Source of the DNA: Rhizobiaceae bacterium | GTDB taxonomy: Bacteria > Pseudomonadota > Alphaproteobacteria > Rhizobiales > Rhizobiaceae | Direction: 5' to 3' | Assembly: GCA_025458045.1 (NCBI GenBank) | Contig: JALOTE010000015.1 | Coordinates: 1-37,398, forward strand | DNA length: 37,398 nt | Shown here: one piece after another, positions 15,933 through 22,292 of the stretch | How positions within the stretch are numbered: the stretch's first letter is position 1 | Layout: every line of letters starts with the position of its first letter | The notes under the pieces: model-generated | Told to the model about the DNA's origin: nothing | Database searches by the model: none | Seen by the model: only the letters and a program-made list of their open reading frames with translations | Translations under genes and position numbers: made by a program

Positions 15933-16895
15933 TCAATGAAGGGTTTTGGGCGGCTGGCCTTTGGTCACCGGCGCGGCGCGCGTGGTGTCGAACAGGCCGA
16001 TGAACACGAAGAGGAACAGGACGGGCAGGAACAGGAACAGCGCCAGATAGGCGAGCCCCAGCACGAAGCCCCGCCCCGGCTTGCCGCGCAGGCGGTTGTG
16101 GATATTGGCAAGGCCCGCTGCGGCGAAAGCCGCGCCGAGCGCCCCGCAAAACGCCGTTGCTGTCAGCCCGACGGGACCGGGCAGGAACGACACCGCCAGC
16201 GAAAACCCGAACGCCAGCAGTCCGGCGCGCGGCATGCGCAACGCGAGCGGCCAGTCGTCCTTAGGCCGCGCGAACCGTCCTGACGGCCGCACGACCGCGA
16301 GCGCCAGATAAAGCGAACCCATCAGCGCGAGCGTGAGCAGGGCGGGCTGGATCAACGGAACGGCGCGGTAAATGAAAGCGGCGAGCGACGGCGCGAACTC
16401 GGCGGAAGGCACGAATTCAGGGTTCACGACCTTGAACTGTTCTTCCATCGTCCGCGCGAACTCGGTTGCGAATTCCATGCCGTAACCGGCATAGGCGCCG
16501 AGAATGACAAAGCCGCCCGCAATGACGAGGCTGGCGTAAAAGATCGTGTCGGCGAGAGGATACCAGACCGTGTCGCCCGCTTGCCCGCCGATCTCGTCGG
16601 CCGGGCGCGCAAGGCTGATCAGCACTGTGGCAAGCGCGGCAGGCAGCGCCGTCGTCAGCAGCATCACCATCGCAGCCGGAGCGGAGACGAGGACCGCCAC
16701 GGCAAGACCCGCCACGCCCGCGCCGATCAAGGCGGCAGCAGGCCCGAACGAAAGTCCGGCAACCATCAGAGGAAATGCCGACAGCAGGAACAGGATGACG
16801 GCGAGCGACGTCTGCGTCAGCACGCTGCCCGCAAGCAGCGCGGAAGCCGCACCGGCGAGGATGCCAAACAAAATGGCTTGCGTGTTGATCGTCAT
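15933..16895 (-). CDS. DUF2232 family multi-pass membrane protein
   Basis: 320 residues with about eight hydrophobic segments. It resembles the DUF2232/YybS-like membrane proteins found between rpsR and rplI in many alphaproteobacteria. The function is unknown. I chose the ATG at 16895 (MTINTQAILFGILAGAAS); an in-frame extension to 17105 would read through repeat DNA. A loop between helices (ARPADEIGGQAGDTVWYP) and the segment NPEFVPSAEFAPSLAAFIYR are likely soluble parts. The constant place inside a ribosomal-protein operon hints at a link to translation or growth, but that is inference. Confidence 0.85.
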   Translation of the reverse strand: MTINTQAILFGILAGAASALLAGSVLTQTSLAVILFLLSAFPLMVAGLSFGPAAALIGAGVAGLAVAVLVSAPAAMVMLLTTALPAALATVLISLARPADEIGGQAGDTVWYPLADTIFYASLVIAGGFVILGAYAGYGMEFATEFARTMEEQFKVVNPEFVPSAEFAPSLAAFIYRAVPLIQPALLTLALMGSLYLALAVVRPSGRFARPKDDWPLALRMPRAGLLAFGFSLAVSFLPGPVGLTATAFCGALGAAFAAAGLANIHNRLRGKPGRGFVLGLAYLALFLFLPVLFLFVFIGLFDTTRAAPVTKGQPPKTLH

Positions 16896-17006
16896 CGTGA
16901 ACTCGCTGTCCCGCCTGTGGCGGTTAGAGGCGGCAGGCCGCGCGCCCCAACTCGGGTTTGGTGATATCGCAAGGGCGGCCGACCCGCCCTTGAAGTTCGG
17001 TCGATC

Positions 17007-17125
17007 TAGGGTCCTGACCCTAATCTTCCCTTTCTTTATTGCCCGGCTAGACCGGGCAATCCATGCCAACCGTGTTGTTGTTTTGGACGTCCTGGCATGG
17101 ATCATCCGGTCAAGCCGGACGATGA
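17007..17125. repeat. Cluster of short hairpins (REP-like) between rpsR and DUF2232 gene
   Basis: Four inverted repeats occur in a row. TAGGGTCctGACCCTA is at 17007-17022. TTGCCCGGctagaCCGGGCAA is at 17039-17059. ATCCATGCCA (17059-17068) pairs with TGGCATGGAT (17093-17102). CATCCGGtcaagCCGGACGATG follows (17104-17125). The 280-base gap 16896-17175 has no gene. The cluster differs from the other repeat family and looks like the REP elements common in rhizobial genomes; it could attenuate transcription between rpsR and the downstream genes. Confidence 0.7.
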
Positions 17126-17175
17126 AGAAAGCTTGCGCGCGGCGGAAGACCAGCGGCGCTTACGCGCCGCTGAAC

Positions 17176-17427
17176 TCACTTGATCACATACGGGATCAGG
17201 CCGAGGAAGCGCGCGCGCTTGATGGCTTCCGCCAGCAGGCGCTGCTTTTTCTGGCTGACTGCCGTGATGCGTGACGGCACGATCTTGCCGCGCTCGGAAA
17301 TGTAGCGCTGCAGCAGGCGCACATCCTTGTAATCGATCTTCGGCGCATCCGCGCCCGAGAACGGGCAGGTCTTGCGGCGGCGCGAGAAGGGGCGGCGGGT
17401 CGGGATCTGGTTGATGTCGATGCTCAT
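17176..17427 (-). CDS. rpsR: 30S ribosomal protein S18
   Basis: 83 residues. [34 protein letters not shown] and [22 protein letters not shown] are diagnostic of S18, which binds 16S rRNA with S6 in the platform of the small subunit. Only one cysteine is present in the N-terminal zinc-type position (C21), so the protein is the usual C-minus form. The gene is 28 bases after rpsF on the same strand. The small size and clear start (ATG 17427) leave little doubt. Confidence 0.97.
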   Translation of the reverse strand: MSIDINQIPTRRPFSRRRKTCPFSGADAPKIDYKDVRLLQRYISERGKIVPSRITAVSQKKQRLLAEAIKRARFLGLIPYVIK

Positions 17428-17455
17428 TTTTCAATCTCTCTCGTTCAACCGGAAC

Positions 17456-17863
17456 TCAGAAGCGGCGCGGGCCGCGCGGACCACGGTCACCGCCGCGTCC
17501 GCCGCCGCGCTCGAAGCCGCCGTCGCGGTCGCCACGGTCTTCACGCTTCTGCAGCATGGCCGAGGCACCTTCCTCGTGCTTTTCCACGCGCACCGTCATG
17601 TAGCGCAGCACGTCTTCGGAAATGCGCTGCTGGCGCTCCAGTTCGGCGACGATTTCGCCTGAGCCGAAGAAGTCCATCAGCGCGTAATGGGCTTTGCGGT
17701 TCTTGTTGATGCGGTACGCCAGAGACTTCAGGCCCCAGCTTTCGATGCGGCCGACTTTGCCGCCCATGCCTTCGACAAGGCCCTTGTAGGTTTCAACGAG
17801 TTCATCGACCTGCTGGGCCGACAGGTCCTGGCGCGCCAGGAAGACGTGTTCATAAGCGTTCAT
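17456..17863 (-). CDS. rpsF: 30S ribosomal protein S6
   Basis: 135 residues. [43 protein letters not shown] (the [13 protein letters not shown] strand) and the glycine/arginine-rich C-terminal tail ([12 protein letters not shown]) identify alphaproteobacterial S6. It forms a heterodimer with S18 on 16S rRNA; in some bacteria this complex also represses its own mRNA. The ATG at 17863 gives the standard start; a longer extension is not family-like. It is the first gene of the rpsF-rpsR-DUF2232-rplI group and is preceded by a leader of about 270 bases. Confidence 0.97.
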   Translation of the reverse strand: MNAYEHVFLARQDLSAQQVDELVETYKGLVEGMGGKVGRIESWGLKSLAYRINKNRKAHYALMDFFGSGEIVAELERQQRISEDVLRYMTVRVEKHEEGASAMLQKREDRGDRDGGFERGGGRGGDRGPRGPRRF

Positions 17864-18133
17864 CGCTTGTCCTTTTCCGGTTCCAATCCTCCCCCGTGGA
17901 AGGATCAACCCGTACCGGCGGCCTAGCCTCTGCGGACTGCGGGGCGCCTGTCATTCCATGGCAAACGACCCATGGCGCAGCGGACCGGAGACAGCAAAAT
18001 CATCAGAGCGGGCGCGCTTTCGGGATGAAGCCTTGTGGCTCCGCGCCTCGCATCTGCCCGCAAAGGAACGTCTTCCGTCGTCCCTCTTGGCGCAAACACG
18101 AGACCCCGGCGCAACGCCCGGCCGGTTTCAGGT
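17864..18133 (-). ncRNA. Long structured 5' leader of rpsF (candidate)
   Basis: No gene lies between 17864 and 18260. From the promoter at 18140-18168 the predicted leader is about 270 bases, long for a ribosomal-protein mRNA. It contains paired CCATGG palindromes (17956-17961 and 17970-17975) and several GC-rich stems. S6-S18 autoregulatory leaders are known in other bacteria, but I could not confirm that motif here by eye. The remaining bases to 18260 form the region upstream of the HTH gene. Confidence 0.35.
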
Positions 18134-18139
18134 GCGGCG

Positions 18140-18168
18140 CGTATAGGGGAAACGGGGGGAGGGTGCAA
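18140..18168 (-). promoter_or_regulatory. Candidate rpsF operon promoter
   Basis: On the minus strand TTGCAC (18168-18163) is followed after exactly 17 bases by TATACG (18145-18140). This spacing and these boxes fit a sigma-70-type promoter reading into rpsF. The predicted start is near 18133. A GC-rich spacer is unusual but not prohibitive. Confidence 0.5.
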
Positions 18169-18260
18169 GGCTCAAAGTGGCTGTGTGTATCCCGATGGAT
18201 TTCTTGAAACGCATTGCCAATTGCCCGCCTCCAACAATGAGATCAGGAAAGGCACCCGAT

Positions 18261-18719
18261 ATGGCAAATGCAAATTCAGACAAGCCCGCCAAGACCGTGA
18301 TCGCAAAGGCATTGAAAATGGGTGGCGGCTACGTCGCCCAATTCGCCCTTCCTGGATTGCTTCCTGACGTGGTGAGCGAAGGCGGTCATCCGAAGGTGTT
18401 CTACTCGGAAGACAAGGCCGTGGCCGCCGCCAACGAAACCGTCGTGAAGCTCTTGCAATCCCGGCTGATCGACTCCCGCCGACCGCAAGAGACCAAGCGC
18501 ATCACGGCGGCCGAGTTCGCTGTGCTCTTGGCCGAGGCGGACATCACGCCAACATGGTTTGCCGAGATCTACGGCACATCGCAAGAGAAGGTCATCAAGT
18601 GGCTGGACGGGCAGGACGACGTCCCGCATGCTGCCTATCTCTTGGTCACCTTGATGAAAAAACCGGGACTGCTCGAAGAGATGAGCACCCTGACGCAAGC
18701 AAGGAGGACACCAAAGTGA
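18261..18719 (+). CDS. HTH-like protein of unknown function
   Basis: 152 residues, not recognised as a named family. The N-terminal half (GGGYVAQFALPG...HPKVFYSEDKAVAAANETVVKLLQSR) looks like a small alpha/beta module. The C-terminal half (AAEFAVLLAEADITPTWFAEIYGTSQEKVIKWLDGQDDVPHAAYLLV, discussed in parts) has the spacing of a Cro/C1-type helix-turn-helix: a TPTWFAEIYGTS turn, the VIKWLDGQ recognition region and a final VPHAAYLLVTLM helix. I chose the ATG at 18261, with GGAAAGG eight bases upstream; an in-frame extension to 18177 lacks support. The stop overlaps the start of the next gene. DNA binding is an inference. Confidence 0.7.
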   Translation: MANANSDKPAKTVIAKALKMGGGYVAQFALPGLLPDVVSEGGHPKVFYSEDKAVAAANETVVKLLQSRLIDSRRPQETKRITAAEFAVLLAEADITPTWFAEIYGTSQEKVIKWLDGQDDVPHAAYLLVTLMKKPGLLEEMSTLTQARRTPK

Positions 18720-19039
18720 TGAAGGTGAATGTTTTCAAGCTCTGGATGCAGCGCATGGGTTTCCATGGTCGCCAAGTCATGGAAGCCTGCGTGGCAATTG
18801 GAGTGGATGGTCGCCGCACGGGTTCGAAAATCCACAACGGGCAGCGCGAACTGACAGAGACGGAACTGCTCGCAATGTCGGCCGTCACAGCAGGCCTCAA
18901 GCCTTGGTCGCCGGCCTACCACGACGAGTTGGTCGCATTGAGAGAAGTTCAAGCGCTGATAGATCAAAGGGTCGCCGCACTGGCCGCAACGCATCAGGCA
19001 AAGACGGCCAGCGCGAAACCAGTTCGTCTGGACGCATGA
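18716..19039 (+). CDS. Small HTH-like protein of unknown function
   Basis: 107 residues. FKLWMQRMGFHGRQVMEACVAIGVD, then GSKIHNGQRELTETELLAMSAVTAGLKPW, resembles a degenerate Cro/C1-type helix-turn-helix followed by a charged helix (HDELVALREVQALIDQRVAAL) that might form a coiled coil. No family name can be given. A strong AGGAGG (18702-18707) lies eight bases before GTG 18716; ATG 18719 is the alternative. The GTGA overlap with the previous gene shows the two are one translational unit. The pair may be a remnant of a phage or plasmid regulatory cassette. Confidence 0.65.
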   Translation: MMKVNVFKLWMQRMGFHGRQVMEACVAIGVDGRRTGSKIHNGQRELTETELLAMSAVTAGLKPWSPAYHDELVALREVQALIDQRVAALAATHQAKTASAKPVRLDA

Positions 19040-19071
19040 AGCCAAGGGCGACTGCGGGATGAAACGTCCCG

Positions 19072-19389
19072 TCAAGCCGCTTCATCACCAACCAGCACTT
19101 TCACCTTTCCATTGAGCCGCGTCAGCACGCGCATCAACCGGTCAATCGTGAAGCGTGAAAGGTCGGCATTCCTGATGCGCGAGATGTCGGCGGGCGTGAT
19201 GCCCGTCAGTTCAGCCGCCGCACGAACGGTGAGTTGGCGTTCATTCATGATCCGGATGATTTCACCGGCGAGCCGTGCGCGGGCGAGGCGCATCTCCGGG
19301 TCGGGGATGCCAAAATCGGCAAATGCGTTGCCGGAACCCTCAAACACCTCGAATGGCTCGCTTTTATCTTCTGCTGCTGACTTTTTCAT
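19072..19389 (-). CDS. HigA/XRE-type antitoxin
   Basis: 105 residues. ARARLAGEIIRIMNERQLTVRAAAELTGITPADISRIRN (in parts) is a Cro/C1 helix-turn-helix, and TIDRLMRVLTRLNGKVKVLV is the usual end of the XRE antitoxins that pair with Gp49-type HigB toxins. The N-terminal 30 residues are charged and probably contact the toxin. The start overlaps the stop of the upstream toxin gene by four bases, and the toxin-first order is typical of HigBA. It would neutralise the toxin and repress the operon. Confidence 0.85.
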   Translation of the reverse strand: MKKSAAEDKSEPFEVFEGSGNAFADFGIPDPEMRLARARLAGEIIRIMNERQLTVRAAAELTGITPADISRIRNADLSRFTIDRLMRVLTRLNGKVKVLVGDEAA

Positions 19390-19721
19390 TTCAAGTGCTC
19401 CCGTATCTGGTGGAGGCGGCTGTCAATCAGGTCAACATCGCGCTTTGCCGTTGCAATCCCAGAAGTTGATTTCTTCTGAAATGCGTGGACGACCCACACG
19501 TCATCCCCAATCCTCACCGCATAAACGACGCGCCACGTACCACCCCGCCATGGAAGAGCGACCTCGAATACGCCGGGTCCGAAACCCTTCATCGGCTTGG
19601 CGATGTCCGCCATCCCGCCGGACTGCGCGATCACCAGGGCGGAGGTCACCCTATCTCGAACAAAAATGGGGAAGGCTGCAAAATCTTTGGCAGCCGCTTT
19701 GACCCACATTAATTGACGCAC
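19386..19721 (-). CDS. HigB/Gp49-type toxin (RelE superfamily)
   Basis: 111 residues. RQLMWVKAAAKDFAAFP, MADIAKPMKGFGPGVFEV, TWRVVYAVRIGDDVWVVHAFQKKS and SGIATAKRDVDLI form the pattern of phage Gp49-like/HigB toxins, ribosome-dependent mRNA endonucleases of the RelE fold. I chose the GTG at 19721 because MRQLMWV then aligns with the usual M-K-x-L-x-W-V opening; an ATG at 19709 would cut this off. No strong ribosome-binding site is visible. An inverted repeat TTGTCaaattcGACAA (19731-19746) just upstream may be the operator. The pair sits between the HTH genes and divergent fabD. Confidence 0.85.
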   Translation of the reverse strand: MRQLMWVKAAAKDFAAFPIFVRDRVTSALVIAQSGGMADIAKPMKGFGPGVFEVALPWRGGTWRVVYAVRIGDDVWVVHAFQKKSTSGIATAKRDVDLIDSRLHQIREHLK

Positions 19722-19730
19722 GTTCTTGTC

Positions 19731-19778
19731 TTGTCAAATTCGACAACACTTTGCAACAGCCTCTCCCCCTGCTACACG
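19731..19778. promoter_or_regulatory. HigBA operator-like repeat and candidate fabD promoter
   Basis: The 85-base divergent gap between the toxin and fabD has an inverted repeat TTGTCaaattcGACAA (19731-19746), probably for the toxin-antitoxin operon. On the plus strand, TTGCAA (19751-19756) and TACACG (19773-19778) are 16 bases apart and could be the fabD promoter. A TTGAGGGGAG ribosome-binding site precedes fabD. All assignments are by eye. Confidence 0.4.
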
Positions 19779-19806
19779 CGCCGCCACGTTTTGAGGGGAG
19801 GCCCGC

Positions 19807-20748
19807 ATGGCCATCGCATTCACATTCCCGGGCCAGGGGTCGCAGGCTGTCGGCATGGGCAAGGCGCTGGCCGAACATTCAGCTGCGGCGCGGGCGGTTT
19901 TCGCAGAGGTGGACGAGGCGCTCGGCCAGAAGCTGTCGGCCCTGATGTTCGACGGGCCGGAAGACGAACTTACTCTCACGGCAAATGCGCAGCCGGCCTT
20001 GATGGCGGTGTCGATGGCGCTCATCCGCATCATGGAAGAGCGCGGCATTCCCGTGACAAAGGCGGCCTATGTCGCAGGCCATTCGCTGGGCGAATACTCT
20101 GCGCTGTGCGCGGCCGGAACGTTTTCGCTTGCCGACACGGCGCGGCTGTTGCGCATCCGCGGCAATGCGATGCAGGCGGCGGTGCCCGTCGGCATGGGCG
20201 CGATGGCGGCGATCATCGGTGCGGAGGCCGCTGCCGTCGCCCAGCTGTGCCGCGATGCCGCGCAAGGCGACATCTGCCAGATCGCCAATGACAATGGCGG
20301 CGGGCAACTTGTGATTTCCGGTTCGGCGCCTGCCGTGGCACGCGCCATCGAACTGGCACCCGGCTTTGGCGCCAAACGTGCCATCCCGCTCAGCGTGTCC
20401 GCGCCGTTCCATTCGGCGCTGATGCAGCCGGCAGCCGATGCGATGGCCGAGGCGCTGGCCAAGGTTGAAAAGTGTGCGCCCGCGCGTCCGGTCGTCGCCA
20501 ATGTTTCCGTCACGCCGTTGACGGACCCGGAAGCCATTGCCGCTTCCCTCGTGCAGCAGGTGACGGGGCAGGTGCGCTGGCGCGAAACGGTCGAATGGTT
20601 TGCCGAAAACGGGGTGACGACGCTGTATGAAATCGGCTCCGGCAAAGTGCTGACCGGGCTCGCCAAGCGCATTTCCAAGGATGTCGCGGGCGTTGCGGTC
20701 AACACCGTCGAGGATGTAGAGGCGCTCGCAGCCGCTATCGGCAACTGA
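19807..20748 (+). CDS. fabD: Malonyl-CoA:ACP transacylase
   Basis: 313 residues. Transfers malonyl from CoA to acyl carrier protein to start fatty acid elongation. The opening FTFPGQGSQAVGMGK is diagnostic, the nucleophile is S93 in GHSLGEYSAL (91-100), and the catalytic histidine is H202 in SAPFHSALM. Length is standard. It is the first gene of a fabD-fabG-acpP-fabF group, followed by a palindromic repeat before fabG. The strong GAGGGGAG six bases upstream of the ATG supports the start. Confidence 0.97.
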   Translation: MAIAFTFPGQGSQAVGMGKALAEHSAAARAVFAEVDEALGQKLSALMFDGPEDELTLTANAQPALMAVSMALIRIMEERGIPVTKAAYVAGHSLGEYSALCAAGTFSLADTARLLRIRGNAMQAAVPVGMGAMAAIIGAEAAAVAQLCRDAAQGDICQIANDNGGGQLVISGSAPAVARAIELAPGFGAKRAIPLSVSAPFHSALMQPAADAMAEALAKVEKCAPARPVVANVSVTPLTDPEAIAASLVQQVTGQVRWRETVEWFAENGVTTLYEIGSGKVLTGLAKRISKDVAGVAVNTVEDVEALAAAIGN

Positions 20749-20751
20749 GAC

Positions 20752-20865
20752 CTTCCTCCGCCCTTCGAGGCTTTTTGCCTTCCTGGTGAGGTGTGAGCCT
20801 TGCGAGCCTCGAACCAAAAGGCAAAAAGCACCTCAGGGTGAAGGAATCGGACAGCGGCATTTCAA
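20752..20865. repeat. Palindromic intergenic repeat, copy 3
   Basis: Between fabD and fabG. CTTTTTGCCTT (20771-20781) pairs perfectly with AAGGCAAAAAG (20818-20828). The inner part has GGTGAGGTGTGAG and CGAGCCTCGAACC, the family core, and CACCTCAGGGTGAAGG lies outside. Because fabD and fabG are usually co-expressed, this hairpin probably sits inside the operon transcript and may alter read-through or stability. Confidence 0.75.
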
Positions 20866-20935
20866 CTCCTCCAGAAAGAGCACCCACGACTTTCCGTGGC
20901 TCTTTTGGTAAATGCAGAGGAACAGGAGAACACCG

Positions 20936-21673
20936 ATGTTTGATCTGACCGGCCGCAAGGCCCTCGTGACGGGCGCAACCGGCGGCATCGGCGAGGAAAT
21001 CGCCCGCGCCCTGCACAAGGCGGGCGCGATTGTCGGCCTCCATGGCACGCGCGCCGAAAAGCTGGAGGCTCTCGCCGCAGAGCTTGGCTCAAACGTGCAT
21101 GTGCTGCCCGCCAATCTGGCCGACCGCGACGCGGTGAAGGCGCTGGCCGAAAAGGCCGAGGCCGACATGGGCGGCGTCGACATTCTCGTCAACAATGCCG
21201 GCATCACGCGTGACGGCCTGTTTGTCCGCATGTCGGACGAGGATTGGGATGCCGTGCTGGAGGTCAATCTGGGGTCGGTGTTCCGCCTCACCCGCGCTCT
21301 GACGCATCCGATGATGCGCCGCCGCTTCGGCCGCATCATCAACATCACGTCTGTTGTCGGCGTCACAGGCAATCCGGGGCAGGCCAATTACTGCGCCTCG
21401 AAGGCGGGCATGATCGGCATGACCAAATCTCTGGCGCAGGAAATCGCGTCCCGCAATGTCACGGTCAATTGCGTGGCTCCCGGCTTCATCGAAAGCGCGA
21501 TGACCCAGAAGCTGAACGACAAGCAGAAAGACGCGATCATGGGTGTGATTCCCATGAAGAAGATGGGGCAGGGCGCCGATATCGCCGCAGCCTGCGTTTA
21601 TCTGGCCTCGGATGCGGCGGGCTATGTCACCGGCCAGACCATCCATGTGAATGGCGGCATGGCGATGATCTGA
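20936..21673 (+). CDS. fabG: 3-oxoacyl-[ACP] reductase
   Basis: 245 residues. NADPH-dependent reduction of 3-ketoacyl-ACP in fatty acid elongation. TGATGGIGEEIA (12-23) is the NADPH loop, NNAGITRDGLFVRM (86-99) is a FabG hallmark, and the catalytic triad is S139, Y152 and K156. The end VTGQTIHVNGGMAMI is typical. ATG 20936 has AGGAGAA upstream. The stop TGA overlaps the ATG of the small membrane gene that follows. Confidence 0.97.
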   Translation: MFDLTGRKALVTGATGGIGEEIARALHKAGAIVGLHGTRAEKLEALAAELGSNVHVLPANLADRDAVKALAEKAEADMGGVDILVNNAGITRDGLFVRMSDEDWDAVLEVNLGSVFRLTRALTHPMMRRRFGRIINITSVVGVTGNPGQANYCASKAGMIGMTKSLAQEIASRNVTVNCVAPGFIESAMTQKLNDKQKDAIMGVIPMKKMGQGADIAAACVYLASDAAGYVTGQTIHVNGGMAMI

Positions 21674-21840
21674 TGCGAGGAGCCGGGCTCGCGCGCGCAA
21701 CCCTGCTGGTCACGGTCGCCGTGTCCGCCTTCCTGGCTGGTCGCGCATGGCAATCCTTCATTTACGACGACATCTGCCTCGACCTCGGCGGCGGACGCGA
21801 GCCCGGAGGCCATCCGATTTGCGTGATCGAGCGCAACTGA
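21673..21840 (+). CDS. Small membrane protein between fabG and acpP
   Basis: 55 residues, family not named. One membrane helix (about 7-25: LARATLLVTVAVSAFLAG) and then a short tail with two cysteines (DDICLDLGGGREPGG and HPICVIERN). The ATG overlaps the fabG stop (TGATG), which argues for real translation. Small proteins with a D-x-C-L-D-x-G-G...C tail occur in alphaproteobacteria in various settings. The paired cysteines suggest a disulfide in the periplasm if the tail is outside; the C-terminal side has too few positive charges to fix orientation. Role unknown. Confidence 0.65.
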   Translation: MRGAGLARATLLVTVAVSAFLAGRAWQSFIYDDICLDLGGGREPGGHPICVIERN

Positions 21841-21928
21841 CAGCCCAAATTCGCATGTGTTTCTGCTGGCCGCGACCATTGTCGTGCGTCAAACCGGTTG
21901 TGCGCCCGTACTGGTGCCATCTTTCGGC

Positions 21929-21959
21929 TTGATATGCCCCGTCGCACTCGCTAACGGGG
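21929..21959 (+). promoter_or_regulatory. Candidate acpP promoter with overlapping hairpin
   Basis: TTGATA (21929-21934) and TAACGG (21952-21957) are 17 bases apart, about 35 bases before acpP. An inverted repeat CCCCGT (21937-21942) and ACGGGG (21954-21959) overlaps the spacer and -10. It could be an operator, or the structure could act in read-through RNA. A dedicated promoter would suit the high demand for acyl carrier protein. Confidence 0.4.
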
Positions 21960-21993
21960 TGCAAAGAAAGCTTCAAACTTGAGGGGAAACGCC

Positions 21994-22230
21994 ATGAGCG
22001 ATACCGCAGAACGCGTGAAGAAAATCGTCGTCGAGCACCTCGGCGTGGACGCCGAAAAAGTGAACGAGGCGGCCAGCTTCATCGACGATCTCGGCGCTGA
22101 CTCCCTTGATACCGTCGAACTGGTCATGGCATTCGAGGAAGAGTTCGGCGTGGAAATCCCCGATGACGCCGCCGAAACGATCCTGACTGTCGGCGACGCC
22201 GTCAAGTTCATCGAAAAAGCTTCGGCCTGA
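21994..22230 (+). CDS. acpP: Acyl carrier protein
   Basis: 78-residue acidic protein carrying the growing acyl chain in fatty acid synthesis. The phosphopantetheine attachment serine is S37 in the [16 protein letters not shown] helix. ATG 21994 follows GAGGGG by seven bases and gives the usual [12 protein letters not shown] opening; an in-frame ATG at 21979 precedes the ribosome-binding site and is unlikely. A strong terminator lies directly downstream. Confidence 0.98.
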   Translation: MSDTAERVKKIVVEHLGVDAEKVNEAASFIDDLGADSLDTVELVMAFEEEFGVEIPDDAAETILTVGDAVKFIEKASA

Positions 22231-22237
22231 TTTCGAC

Positions 22238-22273
22238 AAGGCGGCCGCTGGACGAAGGTCCGGGCCGCCTTTT
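22238..22273 (+). terminator. Rho-independent terminator after acpP
   Basis: AAGGCGGCC (22238-22246) pairs with GGCCGCC (22263-22269) plus two bases of the following TTTT (22270-22273). The stem is GC-rich and ends in a T run, eight bases after the acpP stop. It should end most acpP transcripts and so reduce fabF relative to acpP. Confidence 0.75.
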
Positions 22274-22292
22274 CGATTGTATCACTGCACCC

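Noticed and set aside
16896-17105. N-terminal extension of the DUF2232 protein
   Set aside because: It would translate through hairpin repeats; ATG 16895 starts directly at the first membrane helix.
17864-19806. Island as a prophage or integrated element with att sites
   Set aside because: No integrase, structural phage gene, tRNA target or flanking direct repeats were seen; only regulator-like and toxin-antitoxin genes are present.
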